From IMG/VR virus record IMGVR_UViG_3300017697_000052, positions 1-32,967 of that record: a stretch of DNA of 32,967 nucleotides. One strand, 5' to 3'. The DNA comes from a virus. Every line of letters starts with the position of its first letter. The first letter of the stretch is position 1. The notes beneath the pieces are model-generated. The model was not told the origin of the DNA and did no database searches. It was given only the letters and a program-made list of their open reading frames with translations. This document shows positions 8,276 to 17,100 of this stretch, in pieces. The position numbers were made by a program, and so were the translations under genes.

Positions 8276-9022
8276 AAAACAAAAGAAAAAATTAAAACAA
8301 ATACTTGGGAAATAAAGCCAAGAACATACTTATTAAAAAATTTATCCCCAATTGCTTACATGCTTAAATCATCTGACATATATTGGTTTGATGAAGAAAA
8401 AGGTTATGAAAGAGAATTAAAATTAACCTCTAATCAAAAAACACCTTTTGTAGATGAATTTCAAGGTGATGCTAGGTTAGAGCATATAATATTTAGAGAT
8501 GGTTCTTTAGTAGTTCCTAAAAATAAACAGACACTTCAAAAGCTTTTATCTCTTTATCATCCCAAAAAAAATAAAACATATTACGAATTAGATGAAGTAA
8601 AAGAAGCTATTGACGAGCTAGAAGTAATGGAACTAGAAATAGAAGCTTTAAATGCTGCTAAAAATTTAGACGTAGAAATGGCAGAAGCTGTTATGCGTGT
8701 GGAATTAGGTTCTAAGGTGTCAGATATGACTTCTAAGGAGCTTAAAAGAGATTTATTACTATTTGCTAGGAATAACCCAGATTTGTTCTTAGAATTAGTT
8801 TCTGATGATAATGTTCAATTAAGAAACTTTGGTATTAAAGCTACTGAAGCAGGTATTGTAAAACTATCCGAAGATCAAAGAAATTTTACTTGGTCTAGTA
8901 ATGGAAGAAAAATTATGAATGTTCCATTTGATGAACATCCGTATTCTGCGTTAGCAGCTTTCTTCAAAACAGATGAGGGTATGGAAATATACTCTAATAT
9001 TGAGAAACGATTAAAGGATTAA
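8273..9022 (+). CDS. Conserved phage protein of unknown role, head-neck region
   Basis: I do not recognise a functional family. The ATG at 8225 in the same frame lies in the loop of a terminator and would add a low-complexity YYIILYYI leader coded by the TTATA repeats, so I take the ATG at 8273 (249 residues). The first ~90 residues look like a compact mixed domain, with FDEEKGYERELK and HIIFRDGSLVVPKNK. Residues about 100-140 are a charged helix (ELDEVKEAIDELEVMELEIE). The C-terminal half has VQLRNFGIKA and FTWSSNGRKIMNVPF followed by DEHPYSALAAFFKTDEG. The position between capsid and neck proteins suggests a head-completion, capsid-decoration or assembly role. It could equally be a non-structural helper. 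Confidence 0.7.
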   Translation: MKTKEKIKTNTWEIKPRTYLLKNLSPIAYMLKSSDIYWFDEEKGYERELKLTSNQKTPFVDEFQGDARLEHIIFRDGSLVVPKNKQTLQKLLSLYHPKKNKTYYELDEVKEAIDELEVMELEIEALNAAKNLDVEMAEAVMRVELGSKVSDMTSKELKRDLLLFARNNPDLFLELVSDDNVQLRNFGIKATEAGIVKLSEDQRNFTWSSNGRKIMNVPFDEHPYSALAAFFKTDEGMEIYSNIEKRLKD

Positions 9023-9034
9023 CATCCATGTAGA

Positions 9035-9064
9035 AGTTAGGTCATCTATGATGGTGACCTAACT
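9035..9064 (+). other. Perfect 10-bp hairpin without U-tract
   Basis: AGTTAGGTCA (9035-9044) pairs perfectly with TGACCTAACT (9055-9064) in the 60-base gap before the next gene; two further inner pairs (T-G, C-G) leave a six-base loop. The 3' flank is A-rich, so it is not a standard intrinsic terminator on the + strand. It may be an mRNA stabiliser or processing site, or a protein-binding inverted repeat. Confidence 0.6.
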
Positions 9065-9082
9065 AATACAAAATAAAAAATT

Positions 9083-10030
9083 ATGGCAATAAATATAGAT
9101 ACCGTATATCAAAGAGTATTGGCTATATCAAATAAAGAACAAAGAGGTTATATAACACCTCTTGAGTTTAATTTGATGGCTAACCAAGCTCAGCTTGATG
9201 TTTTTAATCAATACTTTTACGATTTAGGTCAATTTAAAAGATTACCTAAATATGACTTAGAATACTCGGATTCAGTTGCTTTTCTTGAAGAGAAAATGTC
9301 TATATTTGAAGTCTTTAGTCAAACACCTTTATCTATAACTAACAATATAATTAGACTTGATAGTACTGAGACCGGAACAGGTACAGTTGATGGAGCTACT
9401 TCAAGTTCAACTTCTGTTGTTTTAGATGCTATAACTAATAGCGTTTTGCCAGGTATGACTGTCACTGGCACAGGAGTTCCATCAGGAGTAAAAATAAACA
9501 CCGTTTCATTAAATACACCATCGGGTCACACAACGTTAAGTTTAACAGGATCAGCATCAATATCTGATAATGTCATTTTAACTTTTAAGTTTGATAATCC
9601 TGAAATATATAGATTAGGTAATGTTTATTATACTTTATCAGGAGTAGATTATGAGGTTGAAGAAATAACAAGAAAAGAATTAATACAATACAAGCTTTCA
9701 CCGTTAGCAGCACCAACAGTTAAAAGACCTGTTTTTATAAGAAATACTAACTCTGGTAATAGAATAGAAGTGTATCCAAACACCATATCATCTGATATAA
9801 CATATAATTATATAAGAAAACCAGCTGAAGTATCATGGGGTTATACTATTATAAATAATGAAACATTATATAATTCCAATACAGCTGTAGATTTTGAACT
9901 TCATGAGTCGGATGAAACTGTTTTAGTTATTAAGATATTGGCTTTAGCTGGTGTTATAATAAAAGATCCTAGTTTGTATCAAATATCTTCTCAAGAAGAA
10001 GTTAAAAATATTCAACAAGAAAAAGCATAA
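9083..10030 (+). CDS. Probable neck/adaptor (tail tubular A-like) protein with beta insert
   Basis: This 315-residue protein begins with an alpha-helical segment (IDTVYQRVLAISNKEQRGYI, then LEFNLMANQAQLDVFNQYF) that resembles the adaptor proteins joining portal and tail in podoviruses. Residues about 97-168 hold a Thr/Ser/Val-rich beta module (GTVDGATSSSTSVVLDA, PGMTVTGTGVPSG, ISDNVILTFKF) also found several times in the 2688-residue tail protein. After it the adaptor-like part resumes (RLGNVYYTLSGVDYEVEEI). The C-terminus LHESDETVLVIKILALAGVI is helical. The start is TTATGG after an A-rich leader without a Shine-Dalgarno motif. The next gene begins four bases after its stop. Tail tubular A-like function is inferred from position and helix pattern; the insert is directly visible. 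Confidence 0.6.
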   Translation: MAINIDTVYQRVLAISNKEQRGYITPLEFNLMANQAQLDVFNQYFYDLGQFKRLPKYDLEYSDSVAFLEEKMSIFEVFSQTPLSITNNIIRLDSTETGTGTVDGATSSSTSVVLDAITNSVLPGMTVTGTGVPSGVKINTVSLNTPSGHTTLSLTGSASISDNVILTFKFDNPEIYRLGNVYYTLSGVDYEVEEITRKELIQYKLSPLAAPTVKRPVFIRNTNSGNRIEVYPNTISSDITYNYIRKPAEVSWGYTIINNETLYNSNTAVDFELHESDETVLVIKILALAGVIIKDPSLYQISSQEEVKNIQQEKA

Positions 10031-10033
10031 TAA

Positions 10034-11170
10034 ATGGGACTACTAGGAACAACTACTCAAGAATCATACTACAACCAATCTCAAACGTTTACAGGTGATG
10101 GATCTACTACCGCATTTGTTCTTACCGATGCCTACTTCCCTGTTGTACCTGATTTAAAAACCGAGTTTGAAGTATTTATAAACAATATACTCATAAAGAG
10201 TAGTAATTATAATTACACTGCTAATAACGATACTTTAACTTTTACTACTTCAAACATAAACTCTGACGTACAAGCCACAAGCGGAGCTCCACTCAATGGT
10301 TATAGTATAATAGTTAGAGAAATAAGTGATACAGAGCAATATGGTTCTTATCAATTTATAAAAATAGAAGATATTATAAACAACTTTATGGTATCTTATG
10401 TTGGAGAAGATAAAATAATAGATAGAGTTAAAAAAGCTGATGTAGCTTTTCACGCTCAAAGAGCAATACAAGAGTTGAGTTATGATACATTTAAATCTAC
10501 TAAAGCTCAAGAAATAGAAGTACCACCTGCATTAACAATGGTGTTACCACAGGATTATGTTAACTATGTAAAACTTAGTTGGAAAGATTCTGGAGGTTTA
10601 GAAAAAATAATATATCCAACTAGAGACACTAGCAACCCAACGGCTTTGCTACAAGATTCAGATTATAAGTATTTATTTGATGCCGAGGGTAAATTACAAA
10701 GAGCATTTAATTCTGAAACATGGAATAGTTATTCAGCAGCAAACTCATCAGCAGATGAAACAAATGACACTATAGATCCAGAGTTTCTAAGTACTTACTC
10801 CGAAGGAAAAAGATACGGTATTCTACCAGAATACTCTCAATCAAACGGTACATTCTTTATTGATGAACAAAAAGGAAGTATATACTTTAGTTCTAACATA
10901 GTAGGTAAAGTTATAACAATGAAGTATATAAGTGACGGACTTGGTACAGACTCAGAAATGATAGTACATAAGTTTGCAGAAGAAGCCGCATACAAACACA
11001 TTGCTTACGCTGTTCTAGCTAGTAAGTCTAAAATCCCAGAATACATAGTAAATAGATTTAAGAAAGAAAGATTTGCATCTAAAAGAGTTGCAAAACTTAG
11101 ACTATCTAATTTAAAATCTAATGAGTTATCACTCATAATGAAAAATAAATCAAAGCAAATTAAACACTAA
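10034..11170 (+). CDS. Probable neck/tail structural protein
   Basis: This 378-residue protein opens with QTFTGDGSTTAFVLTD, a beta motif common at the N-termini of phage tail-attached proteins, and a beta-rich domain to about residue 110 (EVFINNILIKSSNYNYTANN). The rest is mixed: DVAFHAQRAIQELSYDTFKS near 135-154, then PPALTMVLPQDYVNYVKLSW, and a basic helical C-terminus (FKKERFASKRVAKLRLSNLK). The middle block with 'helix - P..L..PxDYVxYVKLSW' is of a kind seen in marine phage neck proteins encoded next to the stabilisation protein. It lies four bases after one neck-like gene and three bases before the giant tail gene, so it is probably a second connector ring. The exact ring is not decidable from sequence. 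Confidence 0.6.
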   Translation: MGLLGTTTQESYYNQSQTFTGDGSTTAFVLTDAYFPVVPDLKTEFEVFINNILIKSSNYNYTANNDTLTFTTSNINSDVQATSGAPLNGYSIIVREISDTEQYGSYQFIKIEDIINNFMVSYVGEDKIIDRVKKADVAFHAQRAIQELSYDTFKSTKAQEIEVPPALTMVLPQDYVNYVKLSWKDSGGLEKIIYPTRDTSNPTALLQDSDYKYLFDAEGKLQRAFNSETWNSYSAANSSADETNDTIDPEFLSTYSEGKRYGILPEYSQSNGTFFIDEQKGSIYFSSNIVGKVITMKYISDGLGTDSEMIVHKFAEEAAYKHIAYAVLASKSKIPEYIVNRFKKERFASKRVAKLRLSNLKSNELSLIMKNKSKQIKH

Positions 11171-11173
11171 AGT

Positions 11174-14100
11174 ATGCCAGAATTTAAGCATCATTTTCGT
11201 AGAGGTCGAATGAACAAAGACCTTGATGAGAGATTATTGCCTAATGGAGAGTATAGAGATGCTCAAAACGTGGAGATAGTTACATCTGAGGGATCTGACG
11301 TTGGATCTATACAAAATGTATTGGGTACGGTTTTAGGTAGAGGTAGATTATATGACGAAAGTACTCAGGTACTTACTGAGTGGTCTGCTGATTCTAATTT
11401 CTTTGATTTAATAAATCCAACATGTATTGGTTCTTTTGTTGATACTCAAAACGACAATATTTATTGGTTTATACATTATTCATTTTTAAATGATTCTAAA
11501 ATAGTAATAAATGGTAGTGCTATTATAGAGTATGATGATACTACTAAAGTAATTCAACCAATACTTGTTGATATAAATAATATACTAAAATTTAGCTCTA
11601 ACTACCTAATAACAGGTATAAACGTTATAGATGGATTGTTTTTTTGGACAGATAATCAAACAGAACCTAAGAGAATAAACATATCAAAGTTTAAAGAAGG
11701 TACTGTAGTAGGATCAGATCAATTTAAGGTACAAACAAAATATTTAGGAGCTACTGGTAGCGATTTTACTGAAAAAGATATAACAGTAATAAAGCTTTCA
11801 CCAAACATAAAACCTAAGTTAAATTTATCTGCTTCTAAAAGAACTGGTGTAGGAACAGGTAACCAACCTATAACAGTACAATCTCATAGTGAAAGCTTTA
11901 GAACAGCGGAGGGAGATGCGGGTGTTTCTAGACCTAACGGATATGATTTATTTTTAGTTTTTCCATTAGCTCCAAATTATAAAGATAGAGATATACTTAA
12001 ACTATCTTATACTGATAGCAATGCCCTAGAGGGTGATGTAAGTTATGAGATACTGGTTCAGGTTACTAAAGGTGAAAATTCTTTTAAGAAAACTTTTGTT
12101 AAAATACAATCAATACCAGATGAGGTTCCTTATGGCACAAATCTTCCATGGGAAGTTGTTTTACTTGAAGATGAGCCGTTATTTGAAGATAAGTTTGTAA
12201 GATTTTCTTATAGATGGAAGTATATAGATGGTGAATATTCAACATTTGCACCTTTTTCTAATATAGCTTTTCTTCCTTCTGATTTTGAATATAAATCTTC
12301 AGATGGTTACAATACTGGTATGATTAACACAGCTAGACAGATAGAGATACAAAGTTTAGAAACGCCTCCAGTTGGTGTTGTTGAGGTAGATTTATTATAT
12401 AAAGAATCCAACAATAACAATGTATATGTTGTAGATAGAATAAAAACTGAAGATTTATCTACAGAATTTCCGTACGAAATAAAAAGTGAAATAGTTGGTG
12501 ATGTTGTGGAGTCTAATCAGATGCTTAGACCGTGGGACAATGTTCCTTTAAGAGCTAAATCTCAAGAGATTAGTTCTAATAGAGTACTTTATGGTAACTA
12601 TACTCAAGGCTATGATATAGAAAATAATAGATTACCTGATATAAAAACAACACATAATTCAATAGATATAACAACCGTAGGAACACCGGAAAAATCTATA
12701 AAATCACAACGAACATATCAAGTAGGTGTTGTGTACTTAGATCCATATAGTCGAGAAACTCCTGTTTTCTCTAAAAAAGAAGCCGCAGTAACTATAAGTA
12801 AAGAATATGCTGATAAAGTAAATAGTCTAAGTTGTGAATTGAATAATAATGCACCTAATTTTGCAACACATTTCAAACATTTTGTAAAAGAAACATCCAG
12901 CGAGTACTATAATATTGCTTTAGATAGATATTATCTAGCTGAAGATGGTAATATATGGCTATCGTTTCCTTCTTCAGAAAGAAATAAAGTAAGTGAAGAA
13001 GATTACTTGATTTTAAAGAAAAAACACGATAAATCTGTATTTGTAAGTGTAGATAATGAAAGCCCAAATCCAAACGCTAAATATAAGATTTTAGATATAA
13101 AAAACGAAGTTCCAGAGTTTATTGCTACAGAGTTAAAGTCAAAAGCTTTAGCTACGGTAAAGTGTAGAGTAGATAACAATATTTTACTAAATGAACCTCT
13201 AGCTAAAGCTATATCCTTTCAGTTTTTAGGACCTACTGATGTTCAAAATCCAAGTTTTTATAATTCATTTTCTTCTGATGCTAAAATAGTAATAACAACT
13301 ATAGAAGCGGGTAACGATATTGGATCTACTAAAAGGTATAAATTATCTAAAGGTGGACCAACGGGTAAACAAGAAAGTAGCTTGGAAATATATGAAGTTA
13401 CTTTAACAGAATCTATAAGAGATATTGATAAAAATGTATTTGCAACATACAAAAACGATGATACTATTGACACATCATATCTAATAGATGGTTCTAATAA
13501 TGCTATTGATTTTAAAATTGAAGTTTTAGAAAAAGAAAGTATAAATAAAGCTCAATTTTTTGGTAGATTTTTTGCTAAAATAAATAGAGATGTTGTTTTT
13601 GATGAAAATATTATAGAAACATTTCCTGCAGCTACAACCGAGTATGCTTCCGTTAGAAATGTTAGTGTTATTAGTAATGCTACAAGTGACCCCGATGATG
13701 ATAAAAAAGACAGTGATGTTGATTGGTGCTGGACTGATACTAATCCAAGTAATCCTTACGATAAAAACTACGCAAATCACCCTGAACTTGGATCAAACAA
13801 ATTTACTGTTTATTTAGCTGGAGTTGATTTGCCTGGAGATAAAAGTGATAAGAATAATAAATTTGAAGATGTAGTAACACAACCTGTTTCTAAAGATCTA
13901 AGAACAACAGGTACCCTTATTCAATTTGAAAACGCTAATGGAAATAAAGGATCAGTATATAAAATAAAAAATAGTGAAGTAGCTACTGGATGGAGATCAA
14001 AAAAAGATAGTAGAAGAAAAAGAACTAGCGGTAGAAGAAGAGAATTTACAATTACTATAGAAAAAGTAACAAATGATATAACTAATAAAAATAAAAACTA

Positions 14101-17100
14101 CGATGATGGTTTTGATTATGATGTAACAGATACTACTTCCGAAAAAGGTAGAATATCTAAAATAAATATCATGAGAAGATTGGTTTCAACTGATTTTCTT
14201 GAAGAAAATGATATATCATCCGATAATCCAGCTATATTTGAAGTTGAGCCTAAAGAATCTATAGATTTAGACATATACAATGAAGTTGGTAGTGCTTTGC
14301 CTATAGTTAAAACTGGATTAAAAGTAACTGGTACAAATATAGCTGCTAACACAAAAGTTGACACATATAAGCTAGAGTCAGATGTTATTATATTAGATAC
14401 AAATACAACTGGTAGCATATCAGCTGGAACAGTATTAACTCTAACAGACCCTAAAGGTATTTATAGCTTTAAAATAAAAACTAGTGGTACGGTCTCCAGT
14501 GGAACAAAAGTAATAACTATAGCCGAAAGCCAAGTACATGGTCAACACCATCAATTAGATTTTTCAAATTGCTATAGCTTTGGTCAAGGAGTTGAATCTA
14601 ATAGACTTAGGGATGATTATAATGCTATAACTATAGACAAAGGACCAGTTGTATCTACCATTATTAATGAAAAATATAAGCAAGACGTGAAGCTAAATAC
14701 CATAATTTGGTCTGGTATATTTAATTCAACTGGTGGTGTTAATAAATTAAATGAATTTATTCAAGCTGAAAAAATAACAAAAGATTTAAATCCTGAATAT
14801 GGTAGTATTCAAAAACTGCATGTTAGAGACACTGATTTAATAGCTCTATGTGAAGATAAAGTTTTAAGAATATTAGCTAACAAGGATGCTTTATTCAATG
14901 CAGATGGAAATACAAACTTAACATCAACTAATAATGTATTAGGTCAAGCCATGCCTTTTGTTGGTGAGCATGGTATATCTAAAAACCCAGAATCATTTGT
15001 GTCGCACGCTTATAGGGTTTATTTTTCAGACAAAGCAAGAGGATCTGTTTTAAGGCTGTCTAGAGATGGTCTAACAGATATAGCTACTAAAGGTATGACA
15101 GATTGGTTTAATGACAACCTACCACTGTCTAATTCAATTGTAGGATCTTATAATCAAAAGAAAGGATCTTATAATTTAACATTAAACAACTACACACTTT
15201 GTTTTGACGAAAGAGTTGATGGTTGGACTAGTTTTAAATCATTCATACCTGAATCAGGTGTATCATTAAATAATGTTTATTACACATTTAAAAATGGATA
15301 TTTATATTCACACAATAATAAAAGAAGAAATTCATTTCATCAAACACTTGCTAAAGTTATTTCTACTAATAGTGGAAATAATAAGATAGTTAATATATCT
15401 AGTCAACCAAGTGTTGAAAATATAAATATTGGTGATTATTTGTTAAGTTCTGAAGTTGATAGTGATATAACCGTAACTTCAATAGTAATACCTTATGTTT
15501 CTACTGGTACTGTAAATGGTGCAACTAGCACAAGTGTTAATGTAGCTGTTGACGGTAATTCTGGTACTATATCTGTTAATGATATAGTTACCGGAACAGG
15601 TATAGCAAGTAATATAACTGTTAAAGTAGCATCCGTAACTGATCAAAACAATATAGTTTTAGATACAGCCTTGAGCCTGTCTAATGAAACAGTATTAAGT
15701 TTTACTGGTACATCGCCAAATAAAACTCTAGATACTGTTGTTACATTTTCTTCAGCGCCTGCATTGTCTAATAGCTCTAATATAGAATTCACTAAAACAT
15801 ACGACTCATCGGTTACCTTACTTATTAATGATGAACCATCTACTATAAAAGAGTATAAGACACTTTCTTATGAAGGTACAGATTCTAAAGCATATACATA
15901 TTCCGGTACAATATCTGTTGATGCTGCGGGTAATTCGCTAAGCTCTAACATAACGATAGCTGCTGGAACACCGTTATCTGATTTACAAAAATATAAATAT
16001 AATGCTAATCAAATAGCACAACTAACGGAATCTGTTGTTACTGGTTGGAGTAGCACATCCATAACCACAGACTCTCAAAGTGGTAGCGTTAAACTTTTTA
16101 AGAACAAAGAAGGTTTATGGAGTAATTCAATATCGGGTGATGCAACATCGGCATCAAATATAGATACTAGAGAATTATCTGTTCAGGGTTTAGGTGCGTT
16201 TTCAACTATAACAGGTGCAACCTCTCCTACTCAAGCTGAGTTAACGATATCTCTAGCTAACTCTACACCAAATCATAACACAGACATATCAGCAACTAAA
16301 ACAATAAATGGTCTAGCTAATGGCGCTAATATAAACAGTACTTATGGAACTTTAGATTTAATTATATATGCAACAATAGGGTATAGCTTAGATGCTTCAA
16401 ACTTTGCTTTTAGTAGTGCCTCAGGAGTTAGTGGTGCAGGAGTTAGTGGTATTTCATTTACTCAACATGGTATCAATGTAAAAGCCACTATAACATTTAG
16501 TGGGGTAATGCCATCTTCAGATGATGCGATGTTAATAACTATAACTGGAGAAGCAATCGCTAATACTTATACTGTAGATGGAACATACGACACTATTGAA
16601 GATAATACAACAACTGGATCTAGCGATAGTATTGCTTATTCTGGAAGCGGTGTTTATGATAAGAAAACTGTTGCTAATGCAAGCACAGATCCAGTAACAT
16701 ATACTAGTGTTCCAGAAGATGTATTCATAAAAACATTTACTGCAAATGCTAATCATTTTTTTTATACTAGACCAGTTGTTTTTATAGAAGAAGAAGATAG
16801 TAGTTCAGTTAGTGCTTATACTATAACATGTCCTTGGGCAATAACTACTGCCACTGTTAATGGAGCCGTAAACGGTACAAGTGTTACACTAGACGCTGGA
16901 CACTCAGGCATAGCCATTGGCATGGCAGTTACTGGGGTAGGTTTAGGTCAAAATTGTAGGGTTTCTTCTATAAGTTCTAATACATTAGTGTTAACATCAT
17001 CTAAGATAATACCAGATGGTGCCACATTAACCTTTACACCAACGTCTGTTACTTTTACAGTAAAGTATGTTTATGGTATAAATAATCCTAAATTTGATAA

